This document shows positions 7,674 through 16,521 of a stretch of 64,000 bases of DNA, in pieces. The position numbers and the translations under genes were made by a program. Each line of letters opens with the position of its first letter. Within the stretch, counting starts at the first letter, position 1. The notes beneath the pieces are model-generated. The model was not told the DNA's origin and searched no databases. It saw nothing but the letters and a program-made list of their open reading frames with translations. Origin of the DNA: Kluyvera intermedia (GTDB taxonomy: Bacteria; Pseudomonadota; Gammaproteobacteria; Enterobacterales; Enterobacteriaceae). The stretch covers positions 186,001-250,000 of the forward strand of contig NZ_CP139986.1 of assembly GCF_034424175.1 (NCBI RefSeq), read 5' to 3'.

Positions 7674-9293
7674 ATGGCCCATTGTGCGCAATTCCCTTCT
7701 TTTATTTTGCATCAAGTTACCTGTCAATTTGCGACGGGCGATACCCTTTTTGGCCCGTTAAACCTTTCGCTGGATAAGTCTCTTTGCGGTTTGGTCGGAC
7801 GTAATGGCGTTGGTAAAACACGATTACTACGCCTGTTGGCGGGCGGTGATTCCCCGTCGACGGGGCACATTGAATGTCTTACGTCGTATGCCTATGTTGC
7901 ACAGCAGCATACGATTTCCCCTGAAACCACCCTTGTCGAGTTGTTGGGCTACGCGCCGATTTATGCCGCCTTACAACGTCTTGAAGAGGGGGATGCGCTG
8001 GCAGAGGATATTGAGGCGCTGGATGGTTTTTGGGATCTTCCTGCCCGCCTGAGTACAGCGTTCCAGGATGCGAGGCTGGGTGAGTTTACTCCGCAGCGGC
8101 TTGCCTCTTCTCTCAGCGGTGGCGAAAGGATAAAAGCCTTGCTGTGTGCGGCGTTTATCTCTGATGCTGACTATTTGTTGCTTGATGAACCGACCAATCA
8201 CCTTGATAGCGGCGGGCGAGAATGGCTTTACCGACAGCTTGAAAACTGGCGCGGCGGTGCGTTAATCGCCAGCCATGACCGACAACTGCTGGCGCGAATG
8301 CCACACATTCTTGAACTTACCCCTGCCGCGTTGCGTAGTTACGGTGGAAATTATGCCGATTACCAACAACAGCGCGATGCTGAACAGATGGCGGCACGCG
8401 CAGCGCTGGAACATGCCGCCACTGAAAGACGGCGCACTCGTGCGCGAATGCAGAAGGAGCATGACGATTGTCAAAGGCGCTCTGCTAAAACGTTGCGAAC
8501 CGTTGATAGCCTGAATATCGCCTCGTTTGAGCGGGTGAAATACAAAGGTGCCGCGCGAGAACGTCCCGGAACGCTGTTGCGTCAGCATCGAGACCAATCC
8601 GGGGCACTGGATAACGCGGTGAGGCAAGCGCGTGAGCGAGTCGAGGAAGATAGCCCGGTCATGTTCACACTGCCGGGAAGTCAGGTGGCTGCTGGCAAGC
8701 AGGTAGTCGTCCTGGAAGCGTTGCAACTGGCTTACCAGACGCTATCCCCACTCGACTGGCGGATGGATGGCCCGATGCGAGTAGCGTTACGTGGGCCAAA
8801 TGGTTGTGGAAAAACCACGCTGCTGAAAACGTTGATGGGGATAGAGGAACCATTATCTGGATATGGTCAGCTATCGGTCACGGCAGCCTGGTTGGATCAG
8901 CACCTTACGCAATGGGATTTATCATTGTCGGTGATGGCGCATCTTCGCGCAGGCGATACGCCGCTAGAAGAGGGCGCAATTCGTACCTGCCTTGCGCAAT
9001 TGCAGTTGGTGGCCGATAAAGTGAATTTACCGCTCGCGATGCTCAGCGGTGGTGAACGATTAAAAGCTGTGCTGGCTTGTGCGCTCTGGCAACGGGAACC
9101 GGCACAACTGCTGTTACTGGATGAGCCCACAAATCATCTGGATTTAGCTTCGGTACAGGCAATTGAAGCAGCGCTGGCTGATTTTCCCGGTGCGATGATC
9201 GTAGTGTCACATGATGAGGCGTTTTTGCAGGCGCTGAAATTGACGCATTGTCTGGAGTGGCGGGAGCCGGGTTGGTATTTCAGTGAGGTATAG
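7674..9293 (+). CDS. ABC-F family ATPase
   Basis: A 539-residue soluble protein with two ABC ATPase domains and no membrane segments, typical of ABC-F proteins that act on the ribosome. Domain 1 has Walker A GRNGVGKT near residue 45, signature LSGGER near 148 and Walker B LLLDEPTNHLD near 170. Domain 2 has GPNGCGKT near 378, LSGGER near 459 and LLLLDEPTNHLD near 485. A charged helical linker (about residues 235-330) separates them. The frame could begin at GTG 7668, but AGGAG at 7664-7668 is correctly spaced for ATG 7674. It does not look like E. coli Uup, EttA, YbiT or YheS, and E. coli lacks a gene here. Role unknown: translation factor or antibiotic protection are possible. Confidence 0.85.
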   Translation: MAHCAQFPSFILHQVTCQFATGDTLFGPLNLSLDKSLCGLVGRNGVGKTRLLRLLAGGDSPSTGHIECLTSYAYVAQQHTISPETTLVELLGYAPIYAALQRLEEGDALAEDIEALDGFWDLPARLSTAFQDARLGEFTPQRLASSLSGGERIKALLCAAFISDADYLLLDEPTNHLDSGGREWLYRQLENWRGGALIASHDRQLLARMPHILELTPAALRSYGGNYADYQQQRDAEQMAARAALEHAATERRRTRARMQKEHDDCQRRSAKTLRTVDSLNIASFERVKYKGAARERPGTLLRQHRDQSGALDNAVRQARERVEEDSPVMFTLPGSQVAAGKQVVVLEALQLAYQTLSPLDWRMDGPMRVALRGPNGCGKTTLLKTLMGIEEPLSGYGQLSVTAAWLDQHLTQWDLSLSVMAHLRAGDTPLEEGAIRTCLAQLQLVADKVNLPLAMLSGGERLKAVLACALWQREPAQLLLLDEPTNHLDLASVQAIEAALADFPGAMIVVSHDEAFLQALKLTHCLEWREPGWYFSEV

Positions 9294-9295
9294 GC

Positions 9296-9326
9296 AAAAA
9301 AAATCCCCGCCGTAAGGCAGGGATTT
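9296..9326 (-). terminator. cspA terminator
   Basis: On the minus strand AAATCCCTGCC and GGCGGGGATTT pair (one T-G) around TTAC, followed by a run of T. The same hairpin ends the convergent ABC-F transcript, with a poorer T-tract. Confidence 0.85.
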
Positions 9327-9347
9327 AGAATTTTTAGCGGCGTTAAC

Positions 9348-9560
9348 TTACAGAGAAGTTACGTTGCCAGCTGCTGGGCCTTTAGCGCCGTTCTCGATGG
9401 TGAAGGAAACTTTCTGACCTTCGTCCAGAGATTTGTAGCCATCGTTCATGATAGCGGAGAAGTGTACGAACACGTCTTTTGAACCGTCGTCAGGAGTGAT
9501 GAAACCGAAACCTTTATCAGCGTTGAACCATTTTACGATACCAGTCATTTTACCGGACAT
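9348..9560 (-). CDS. cspA: Major cold shock protein CspA
   Basis: A 70-residue RNA chaperone with a single cold-shock domain. RNP1 (KGFGFI) and RNP2 (VFVHF) are intact. The sequence differs from E. coli CspA at only two visible places (a Met after SAI and an Asn after TIE). It melts mRNA secondary structure after temperature downshift. The long 5' leader with a cold box shows that the gene is the cold-inducible cspA and not another paralogue. Confidence 0.97.
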   Translation of the reverse strand: MSGKMTGIVKWFNADKGFGFITPDDGSKDVFVHFSAIMNDGYKSLDEGQKVSFTIENGAKGPAAGNVTSL

Positions 9561-9716
9561 AGAAATTACCTTTAAATATTAAATGAGCCTTTCGGCATTA
9601 TGGCATGCTTTACAGAATTTAAAAGCGTAAAGAAAATGTCGCTACGAGGGGTACCAATGGATAACCTTGAAGGGAACTGCTTTACTCACTGCTTTGTGGT
9701 CTGTAGGTCAAACCGT
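9561..9716 (-). promoter_or_regulatory. cspA 5' leader with cold box
   Basis: The 156-nt leader follows the E. coli cspA leader closely: it starts ACGGTTTGACC, has the cold-box-like TGACCTACAGA at 9700-9710 (E. coli has G at the fifth base), and ends with GCCGAAAGGC and TTTAAAGGTAAT before the start. In E. coli this RNA refolds in the cold to allow translation and autoregulation. Confidence 0.88.
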
Positions 9717-9722
9717 GAGTGC

Positions 9723-9752
9723 ATTAACGCATACTTCTTATCAGGAAAGCAA
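9723..9752 (-). promoter_or_regulatory. cspA promoter
   Basis: GTTAAT (9723-9728) lies seven bases before the predicted start at 9716, and TTGCTT (9747-9752) lies 18 bp further upstream on the minus strand. Confidence 0.6.
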
Positions 9753-9871
9753 ACGTTATCCGCAGGAAATTTATGGGACCGCTTCGTTTCGACACCAGTG
9801 AATTTAGTTTAAAAAATTGATTTTAAAGAAAATAACTGCTTTTGAATGCTAATGTAAAAAAATGTCATTAC

Positions 9872-9903
9872 ACCCCGACAGTACTCCCGCCGGGGTATTT
9901 TTT
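9872..9903 (+). terminator. Terminator-like hairpin reading on the plus strand
   Basis: ACCCCG (9872-9877) and CGGGGT (9891-9896) pair, followed by ATTTTTT. It lies just after the 3' end of the minus-strand transporter gene, but its T-tract suits plus-strand transcription. On the minus strand the T-run is about 15 bases away. Confidence 0.55.
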
Positions 9904-11275
9904 ATACTTTCTGCACGGGTTCTGGCAGGGCGACAGGGGTGGCGTCAGTCGGATTTGCCAGTCGTTTGCTCGCTGCATATTTAATCATTAATGCAATTGC
10001 AGACAGCAAAGCGGGGATCGCCAGCAACGCGAAAATGCTCTTAAACGAAAGCTCCGCCTGCATCAGGAATGCGCCGCTAAATGCTCCCAGAATCCCTCCA
10101 AAGCGGCCTAGCCCCAACATCCAGGCTACGCCTGTTGCGCGCCCCTGCGTTGGATAAAAGCCTGCTGCCAGCGCCGGCATTGAGGATTGTGCGCCGTTCA
10201 TAATTGTGCCAGCGATAAAGACCATTACCCCCATCAGCACCAGATTATCGGTTGAGAAACCGACCAGGCAGACGAATACCCCTGTTAGCAGATAGCCAAC
10301 AGCGACCACTTTGTTCGGGTTAATTTTATCCATCAGCGCACCGAGTATCAGCACGCCGATACCCCCGCCCAGCGGGAACAGAGCGGTAATAATCGATGCC
10401 TGGCTAAGCGTAGCCCCGGTTTCGCGGATCAGGAGTGGCAGCCAACTGGTCAGCAGATAGAAGATTAACAGGCCCATAAAGTAGGTTAGACACAGCATAA
10501 TGGTGCCCACCAGGTAGCGTGGTGAGAAGATCACGCCCAGCGCCGATTGTTCTTTAACCTGGCCTGCTTCCTGTAAGACGAAATGGGTGCTATCCGGCAA
10601 GGGGGCGATACGACGCAGGATGGTGCCAATTTGCTGCTGCGACTTATTTTTCACCGCCAGGTAGCGGGCCGACTCCGGCAACAGGAAAATCAACGCGACC
10701 GCCAGCATCAGCGGCATTACGCCGCCTAGCACCAACACGCTCTGCCAGCCGTAATGTGGAATCATCCAGGCGGAAATAAAACCGCCCATCGAGGAGCCGA
10801 TCGGGAATCCGACAAACATCAGGTTAACCAATAATGCCCGGCGGCGCTCAGGGGCATATTCGCTCATTAAGGTGGCGGCATTTGGCATCGCAGCGCCAAG
10901 TCCCAGACCCGTTAAGAAGCGCAGTACGGTCAACTGTGTCAGCGAAGTCGCAAAGGCGGTAATCAGGCTGAAGCCGCCAAAAACCAGAATGGAGAGCACC
11001 AATACTTTCTTACGCCCGATACGGTCTGCCATTGGGCCTGCGGTGAGCGCGCCAACGGCGAGGCCGACCAGCGCGGCGCTCATGACTGGGCCAAGATCTG
11101 ATTTCTGCACACCCCATTCCTGTACCAGGTCAGAGGCGATAAAACCGATAATGGCGGTATCAAATCCGTCCATTGCGACAGTCACAAAGCACAGCACCAG
11201 AATCATCCACTGGTACTTTGAGAAAGGGTGACGATTGATAAAAGCCTGAATATCCGTTGTTGTCTGTGTTGTCAT
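9902..11275 (-). CDS. pcaK: Aromatic acid:H+ symporter, PcaK-like
   Basis: A 457-residue major facilitator of the aromatic acid/H+ symporter family. The family signature DGFDTAIIGFIA lies in the first membrane segment (near residue 36), the MFS loop GPMADRIGRKK near residue 82, and the motif NGAQSSMPALAAGFYPTQGRATGV near residue 370, all as in Pseudomonas PcaK, which imports 4-hydroxybenzoate and protocatechuate. Twelve hydrophobic segments are expected. E. coli has yiaG near this place and no such transporter. No catabolic gene is adjacent, so the substrate is inferred from family and from operator-like sites upstream. Confidence 0.75.
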   Translation of the reverse strand: MTTQTTTDIQAFINRHPFSKYQWMILVLCFVTVAMDGFDTAIIGFIASDLVQEWGVQKSDLGPVMSAALVGLAVGALTAGPMADRIGRKKVLVLSILVFGGFSLITAFATSLTQLTVLRFLTGLGLGAAMPNAATLMSEYAPERRRALLVNLMFVGFPIGSSMGGFISAWMIPHYGWQSVLVLGGVMPLMLAVALIFLLPESARYLAVKNKSQQQIGTILRRIAPLPDSTHFVLQEAGQVKEQSALGVIFSPRYLVGTIMLCLTYFMGLLIFYLLTSWLPLLIRETGATLSQASIITALFPLGGGIGVLILGALMDKINPNKVVAVGYLLTGVFVCLVGFSTDNLVLMGVMVFIAGTIMNGAQSSMPALAAGFYPTQGRATGVAWMLGLGRFGGILGAFSGAFLMQAELSFKSIFALLAIPALLSAIALMIKYAASKRLANPTDATPVALPEPVQKV

Positions 11276-11349
11276 GCGGTAATTCCTGCTAGCGATGTGA
11301 GAGAGCCGGATTGATATCTCTTATCTCTCCCGAAGGTATCGAGATGTTT

Positions 11350-11451
11350 GGGCGATTATCGAACGAGTTGTCGTTAATCGTTCATTAAATCAAATCACTA
11401 AGCGGTGCTTCTCACAATGCATGGTCAAACGGAAGTGTGCGATAATCGTTC
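11350..11451. promoter_or_regulatory. Repeated IclR-type (PcaR/PcaU-like) operator sites
   Basis: Three related 14-15 base motifs lie upstream of pcaK: GGGCGATTATCGAAC (11350-11364), GTCGTTAATCGTTC (11370-11383) and GTGCGATAATCGTTC (11437-11451). The first is, on the minus strand, one base from the P. putida PcaR site GTTCGATAATCGCAC as I recall it. The rest of the 11276-11694 gap shows an AT-rich stretch and, before yiaF, GCGC-N6-GCGC followed by eight T, a weak possible attenuator. Confidence 0.5.
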
Positions 11452-11694
11452 ACCCTGACATCAGTCGCTGACATTTAGTGATATAAATATATACGTATCA
11501 GCGAGTTAATCACGTTATTGATGGATGAATTCATTGCAATAAATGTGATGAATGCAACAACTTATTAACATTTATACTGAACCCGTGCAGAACGGATGAA
11601 AAAGGTATCTTGCGGCGCGGCTCTGGACTATCCTTGTCATCGTTAGGCACGCGTGCGCCGGTTTGCGCTTTTTTTTGGCTGAAGGAGTATGAAA

Positions 11695-12405
11695 ATGGCG
11701 ACAGGAAAGTCCTGCTCTCGCTGGTTTGCGCCTGTTGCGGCGTTATTGATGGTTGTTAGCCTGAGTGGGTGTTTTGATAAGGAAGGCGATCAGCGTAAAG
11801 CATTCGTCGATTTCTTGCAGAATACCGTGATGCGTGGCGGTGAACGCCTGCCGACGCTGACGGCTGACCAGAAAAAACAGTTCGGGCCGTTTGTTTCCGA
11901 CTATGCCGTCATTTATGGTTACTCACAGCAGGTGAGCCAGGCGATGGACGCGGGTTTACGCCCGGTTGTTGATAGCGTTAACGCCATTCGCGTACCGCAA
12001 GATTATATGACTCAGCGCGAGCCGCTGCGCCAAGCCAACGGTTCATTGAACGTCCTGAGCCAGCAGTTACAGAATGCTAAAATGCAGGCTGATGCCGCAC
12101 ATTCTGCGCTGAAACAGGCCGACGATCTGAAACCGGTCTTTGACCAGGTTTACAGCAAAGTGGTGACTGCACCGTCTGACGCGTTGCAACCGCTGATCCC
12201 TGCGGCACAGGTCTTTACCCAGCAGCTGGTACAGGTGGGTGATTTTGTCGCACAGCAGGGCGCTGAGGTGAGCTTCGTCGCCAACGGTATCCAGTTCCCG
12301 ACCTCTCAGCAGGCAAGTCAGTATAATACGCTGATTGGCCCGCTGGCGTCGCAGCACCAGGCATTTAGCCAGGCCTGGACCGCAGCCGTCAACGCGACGA
12401 AATAA
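11695..12405 (+). CDS. yiaF: DUF3053 lipoprotein YiaF
   Basis: A 236-residue lipoprotein, same length as E. coli YiaF; function unknown. The signal peptide ends in the lipobox L23-S24-G25-C26 followed by FDKEGD. The mature domain is helical and rich in Gln and Ala and carries the conserved block FVDFLQNTVMRGGERLPTL. The ATG at 11689 is only one base from AAGGAG, while the ATG at 11695 is at normal distance and matches the E. coli start, so 11695 is chosen. Confidence 0.93.
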   Translation: MATGKSCSRWFAPVAALLMVVSLSGCFDKEGDQRKAFVDFLQNTVMRGGERLPTLTADQKKQFGPFVSDYAVIYGYSQQVSQAMDAGLRPVVDSVNAIRVPQDYMTQREPLRQANGSLNVLSQQLQNAKMQADAAHSALKQADDLKPVFDQVYSKVVTAPSDALQPLIPAAQVFTQQLVQVGDFVAQQGAEVSFVANGIQFPTSQQASQYNTLIGPLASQHQAFSQAWTAAVNATK

Positions 12406-12411
12406 CGAATT

Positions 12412-12446
12412 ATCTGGCCCGGCATCCTGCCGGGCCAGATTGTTTT
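12412..12446. terminator. Bidirectional terminator between yiaF and ghrB
   Basis: A stem of at least 12 bp (TCTGGCCCGGCA with its complement) around TCC is followed by TTGTTTT on the plus strand. It serves the convergent yiaF and kgu/ghrB transcripts. Confidence 0.8.
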
Positions 12447-13419
12447 ACCCCGCCACCTGCGGGTTCACACAGTTCTTCTCTACCTTCCCACGCAGCGCAT
12501 CAATCAGATTATCTACCGCACAGGCCGCCATGTTATAGCGCGTTTCATGCGTCGCTGAGCCAATATGCGGCAGCGCCACCACGTTTGGTAATTTCAGCAG
12601 CGGAGAGTCAACGGATAGCGGTTCCTGTTCGAAGACATCCAGCCCAGCGGCGTGGATTTCACCTTTCTCCAGTGCAGCAATCAGCGCTTTTTCGTCAACC
12701 ACCGGCCCGCGACCTGCGTTGATAAAAATGGCGGACGACTTCATACGGGCGAACTGTTCGGCGCCAAACAGATGGTGTGTCTCTTCGGTCAGTGGCAGGA
12801 TCAGGCAAACAAAATCAGCCTCTTCTAGCAACGTGTTTAATTCACAGTAGCGCGCATTAAAACGCTCTTCGGCCTGAGGATGGTGACGACGGGCGTTGTA
12901 CAGAATCGGCATGTTAAAGCCAAAATGTGCGCGCTGGGCAAGCGCCATGCCAATACGTCCCATCCCAACGATCCCCAGCGTTTTATGGTGGACATCGACA
13001 CCGAACCAGTCCGGGCCTATGCCTTTTTTCCATTCACCAGCTTTCACCCGCTCAGCGACTTCAACCACGCGGCGCGCTGAACTCAACACCAGAGTCATCA
13101 ACGTATCGGCTACGGTTTCGGTCAGGACGGTTGGCGTATGCATTAGCAGCACGCGGCGGGCATTGAGGGCATCAACGTCAAAGTTGTCATAACCTACGGA
13201 GATGGTTGAAGTCGCGCGAAGTTTCGGCATCTTCTCCAGCAGGGCGGTATTGACGGCTTCACTGGAGCCCAGCAGACCTTCTGCTTCGGCAAAAGCCTGT
13301 TGATGCTGCGTAACGGTTTCCGGGCGCAGGTTAGCAACCTGCGTCACGGTAAAATGCTCTTCCAGGCGATGCAGTAAATCGTCAGGTAACGCTTTATAGA
13401 GAATAATGGACGGCTTCAT
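12445..13419 (-). CDS. ghrB: 2-hydroxyacid dehydrogenase GhrB (probable KguD role)
   Basis: A 324-residue D-isomer-specific 2-hydroxyacid dehydrogenase, same length as E. coli GhrB (glyoxylate, hydroxypyruvate and 2-ketogluconate reductase). The Rossmann loop GIVGMGRIG lies near residue 150, with catalytic Arg (NAGRGPVVD, near 238), Glu (FEQEP, near 267) and His (LPHIGSATHETR, near 285). It is the last gene of a four-gene run, 22 bp after kguT, with CGGAG upstream of ATG. In Pseudomonas kgu operons a member of this family, KguD, reduces 2-keto-6-phosphogluconate to 6-phosphogluconate. Here GhrB probably does that step. Confidence 0.92.
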   Translation of the reverse strand: MKPSIILYKALPDDLLHRLEEHFTVTQVANLRPETVTQHQQAFAEAEGLLGSSEAVNTALLEKMPKLRATSTISVGYDNFDVDALNARRVLLMHTPTVLTETVADTLMTLVLSSARRVVEVAERVKAGEWKKGIGPDWFGVDVHHKTLGIVGMGRIGMALAQRAHFGFNMPILYNARRHHPQAEERFNARYCELNTLLEEADFVCLILPLTEETHHLFGAEQFARMKSSAIFINAGRGPVVDEKALIAALEKGEIHAAGLDVFEQEPLSVDSPLLKLPNVVALPHIGSATHETRYNMAACAVDNLIDALRGKVEKNCVNPQVAG

Positions 13420-13441
13420 GCAAATCTCCGTAAGTTAAAAT

Positions 13442-14722
13442 TTAAGCGTGGCGTGCGCCAATCGGTAGCTGTTGATTATTAGCAGGCTTAACAATCAGAG
13501 TTAGCCATACTGAGGCAAAAAGCGCTACCCCCATAAAAATGTATGATGCTGACGGGCTGCCGGTGACACCGTTGAGATAGCCCACAACCCATGACCCAAG
13601 GAACGAACCCAGAGCGCCCATACTGTTGATGAGCGCCATCGCACCACCGGCAACGTTGCGCGGCAGCATCTCAGGAATAATGGCAAAGAATGGCCCATAC
13701 GGCGCGTACATGGCGGCTCCGGCAATGACCAGCAGGGTGTAAGAGAGCCAGAAGTTATTCGCACCGACGGCCCAGGAACCGATAAAGGCAAAGGCGGCAA
13801 TCAGCAGCAATGGCCAGACGAACAGTTTACGGTTTTGCAGCTTATCGGAAGCCCATGACACCACAATCATCGCTACCGTTGCCGCCAGATAAGGCACTGA
13901 GGAGAGCCAGCCGACTTCGACCATACCTAAGTTGGCACCCCCGCTGCGGATAATGGAAGGCAGCCACAGCACGAACCCGTAAACTCCGATGCTCCAGGTA
14001 AAATACTGCATACACAGCAGGATAACGTTGCGCGAGCGGAAGGCTTCGCCATAGTTACGTACGGCTTTAATACCCTGTTGCTCACGCTCGAGCTGCGCCT
14101 GCAATGCCGCTTTTTCTGACTCACTCAGCCAGCCCACCTGTGACGGCTTGTCTTTGACCAGCACCCACCAACAAAATGCCCAAATGACTGCCGGGAAACC
14201 TTCAATAATGAACATTTCACGCCAGCCTAGCGCCTGAATAAGGTAGCCGGAAACCACTGACATCCAGAGAACCGTCACCGGGTTGCCGAGGATCAGGAAG
14301 GTGTTTGCCCGTGAACGCTCTGACTTGGTAAACCAGTTACTGATATAGATAAGCATCGCTGGCATCACCGCGGCCTCAACGATACCGAGGATAAAGCGAA
14401 TGGCGGCCAGCGCAGGAATATTGCTGACGATCCCGGTAAGAGACGCGCAGCCTCCCCATAGAATCAGGCACACAAAGATCAGTTTGCGTACGCTGCGGCG
14501 TTCGGCATAAATCGCACCGGGGATTTGGAAGAAGAAGTAGCCGAGAAAGAAGAGGGCGCCAAGCAGGGATGAGATCCCTTTGGTGATCCCCAGGTCTTCG
14601 TTGATACCGGCGGCGGAAGCGAAACTGAAGTTCGCACGATCAAGATACGCCAGGCTGTACGTGATAAACACGATCGGCATGATGTACCACCAACGTTTTG
14701 CTGCGTTTGTAGAGCTGTTCAT
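13442..14722 (-). CDS. kguT: 2-ketogluconate transporter, ACS family MFS
   Basis: A 426-residue major facilitator of the anion:cation symporter family. The N-terminus has the family block YSLAYLDRANFSFA in the first membrane segment, then PGAIYAERRSVRK, and a long central loop near residues 195-225 (DKPSQVGWLSESEKAAL). Twelve membrane segments are expected. GAGG lies seven bases before ATG. The substrate, 2-keto-D-gluconate, is inferred from the adjacent kinase, epimerase-like protein and PtxS-type regulator. Confidence 0.8.
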   Translation of the reverse strand: MNSSTNAAKRWWYIMPIVFITYSLAYLDRANFSFASAAGINEDLGITKGISSLLGALFFLGYFFFQIPGAIYAERRSVRKLIFVCLILWGGCASLTGIVSNIPALAAIRFILGIVEAAVMPAMLIYISNWFTKSERSRANTFLILGNPVTVLWMSVVSGYLIQALGWREMFIIEGFPAVIWAFCWWVLVKDKPSQVGWLSESEKAALQAQLEREQQGIKAVRNYGEAFRSRNVILLCMQYFTWSIGVYGFVLWLPSIIRSGGANLGMVEVGWLSSVPYLAATVAMIVVSWASDKLQNRKLFVWPLLLIAAFAFIGSWAVGANNFWLSYTLLVIAGAAMYAPYGPFFAIIPEMLPRNVAGGAMALINSMGALGSFLGSWVVGYLNGVTGSPSASYIFMGVALFASVWLTLIVKPANNQQLPIGARHA

Positions 14723-14791
14723 AGGCTTGCCTCTATTTTCGCTTTGCCGCCGCTGTATGTAGGGTACAGGGGGCCGTTATCATACGTGACG

Positions 14792-15730
14792 TTATTCGCC
14801 TAACGCTTCACGCGTCGGTAATCCTTCGCTATCGCCCTGGACCTGAATAGCTAGCGCGCCGATTTTATTGCCGCGTGTCACCGCTTGATGCAGTGTGCGG
14901 TCTTCCAGCAATGCGCTGATAACGCCGACCGCAAAACCGTCACCTGCACCGACCGTATCGACCACGTTGTCCACCTTCACCGGGGCAACGCAGCCCTGCT
15001 CGCCGTCTGCAGTTTTATACCAGGCACCGTCGGCACCGGTTTTCAGCACCACGGCTTTCACCCCGTGATGCAGATAAAAATCAGCAATCCCTTCCGGCGT
15101 CTGCTGTCCGGTTAATATCATTCCTTCCTTCAGACCCGGCAGCACCCAGTCGGCCTGGAACGCCAGCGCGTTGAGTTTTTCAATCATCTCCGCTTCACTC
15201 TTCCACAGAACCGGCCGCAGATTTGGGTCAAAAGAGAGCGTTTTTCCCTGCGCTTTCATGGCGCGGGCGGTATGTGCCAATAGTTCGTATGAACTGTCCG
15301 ACAGCGCCGCAGCCACGCCGCTTAAGTGAAGATGACGTGCGCTACAGAAGTACGCGTCATGGTAATCCTCAACAGACAGATGGCTGGCGGCCGATCCTTT
15401 ACGGAAATATTCCACAATGGGATCGGTTCCATTTTCAACTTTAGATTTGAGCTGAAAGCCGGTTGCATAATGAGGATCAATCGCAACGCTGCGGGCATCG
15501 ATCCCCTCTTTTTTCAGGGAGTTGATAACAAAACGGCCAAAACTGTCATTGCCCACGCGGCTGACCCAACCAACGTTGAGCCCCAAGCGTGCAAGGCCAG
15601 TGGCGACGTTAAGTTCTGCGCCCGCCACGCGCTTAATGAACTGCTCTACTTCCTCTAAATCACCGGTCTGGGTGGCGACAAACATGGCCATCGCTTCACC
15701 GATAGTGATGACATCCAGGGAGTCTTTCAT
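14792..15730 (-). CDS. kguK: 2-ketogluconate kinase, PfkB family
   Basis: A 312-residue ribokinase/PfkB-family sugar kinase. PfkB signature 2 with the catalytic Asp (DTVGAGDGFAVG) lies near residue 255, and the N-terminal AGAELNVATGLARLG is the sugar-binding region. KguK phosphorylates 2-ketogluconate at C6 in the cytoplasm. The start is 3 bp after the kguE stop and its ribosome-binding site AAGGA lies inside the last codons of kguE, which indicates translational coupling. 2-keto-3-deoxygluconate kinase activity is an alternative, but kdgK is present elsewhere in the window. Confidence 0.83.
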   Translation of the reverse strand: MKDSLDVITIGEAMAMFVATQTGDLEEVEQFIKRVAGAELNVATGLARLGLNVGWVSRVGNDSFGRFVINSLKKEGIDARSVAIDPHYATGFQLKSKVENGTDPIVEYFRKGSAASHLSVEDYHDAYFCSARHLHLSGVAAALSDSSYELLAHTARAMKAQGKTLSFDPNLRPVLWKSEAEMIEKLNALAFQADWVLPGLKEGMILTGQQTPEGIADFYLHHGVKAVVLKTGADGAWYKTADGEQGCVAPVKVDNVVDTVGAGDGFAVGVISALLEDRTLHQAVTRGNKIGALAIQVQGDSEGLPTREALGE

Positions 15731-15733
15731 CGA

Positions 15734-16483
15734 TTAATCCTTACGTAACAGATCGACGTAGCGGCGGGTGACAGCCGTCAGATCGGCGCCCTCCAGCGGG
15801 AATTCAATGCCGCGTGGTACGTCTATAGGCAGTGTGTTCAGCAGTTCCAGCCAGCGAGGATCCGCTTCATCCGGCGGGATAGCGCGATAGCTGTCGTGAT
15901 AGGTGGCGGCGGCTTTGATGTGAATATAGCCGACCGATGGTGCAAGTTGTTGCGCGGCGGCTTCCGGGGAATCGCCAACCCACAGCCAGTTGCCCATATC
16001 GAATGTCAGCGATACCGGCAGTTTTTGCGTATGACAGGCGGCATTAAAACGTTGCATCGGCGGTAGTCGTCCGCAGGTGGTTTGATCGTTCTCGACCACT
16101 AGTTTCATACCGCTGCTGTCCAGCCAATCGCGAAGTGTGTTGAACGGTTTTGTATCAGAGAAATGGCCTAGTGAGACCTTCAGCCACAGCGCGCGGAGCG
16201 TTTTGGCTTCTTCAAGCAATGTGGGAAGCTGAGGATTGAGGGTGCCATCAGCCATGAAAAGCGGTTCTGGTGCGGAGTAGCAGACTAGCAGACCCGCCGA
16301 CTCAATGGCTGATGCCAGTTCAGGCAATGCCTGAAGTTCCGCTGGCGTGAACAGTTCGCGACGGATTTCCACGCCATCTGCGCCGGCTTTAGCGATGATT
16401 GGCAGTAGGGCAATTTGCCCGCCCGCAGTGCGTACCGTGTCGTGGCCATATGCGGCGGTGACCACCATGATTTTTCTTTGCAT
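15734..16483 (-). CDS. kguE: KguE-like TIM-barrel epimerase/isomerase
   Basis: A 249-residue protein of the xylose-isomerase-like TIM-barrel family, found with kguK and kguT in 2-ketogluconate clusters; its reaction is not firmly known. Visible family elements are GADGVEIRRELF near residue 35, a metal-ligand Glu in LVVENDQTT near residue 130, TFDMGNWLW near 160 and HIKAA near 188. GGAG lies five bases before ATG. It is the first gene of the operon, behind an operator palindrome. Confidence 0.78.
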   Translation of the reverse strand: MQRKIMVVTAAYGHDTVRTAGGQIALLPIIAKAGADGVEIRRELFTPAELQALPELASAIESAGLLVCYSAPEPLFMADGTLNPQLPTLLEEAKTLRALWLKVSLGHFSDTKPFNTLRDWLDSSGMKLVVENDQTTCGRLPPMQRFNAACHTQKLPVSLTFDMGNWLWVGDSPEAAAQQLAPSVGYIHIKAAATYHDSYRAIPPDEADPRWLELLNTLPIDVPRGIEFPLEGADLTAVTRRYVDLLRKD

Positions 16484-16521
16484 AGGAACTCCAAATCTAA
16501 CGCTCTTTCACATACGCTAGA

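Noticed and set aside
9600..9812. 70-codon frame on the plus strand over the cspA leader
   Set aside because: The region is explained by the conserved cspA 5' leader, cold box and promoter on the minus strand; the frame lacks a good start signal.
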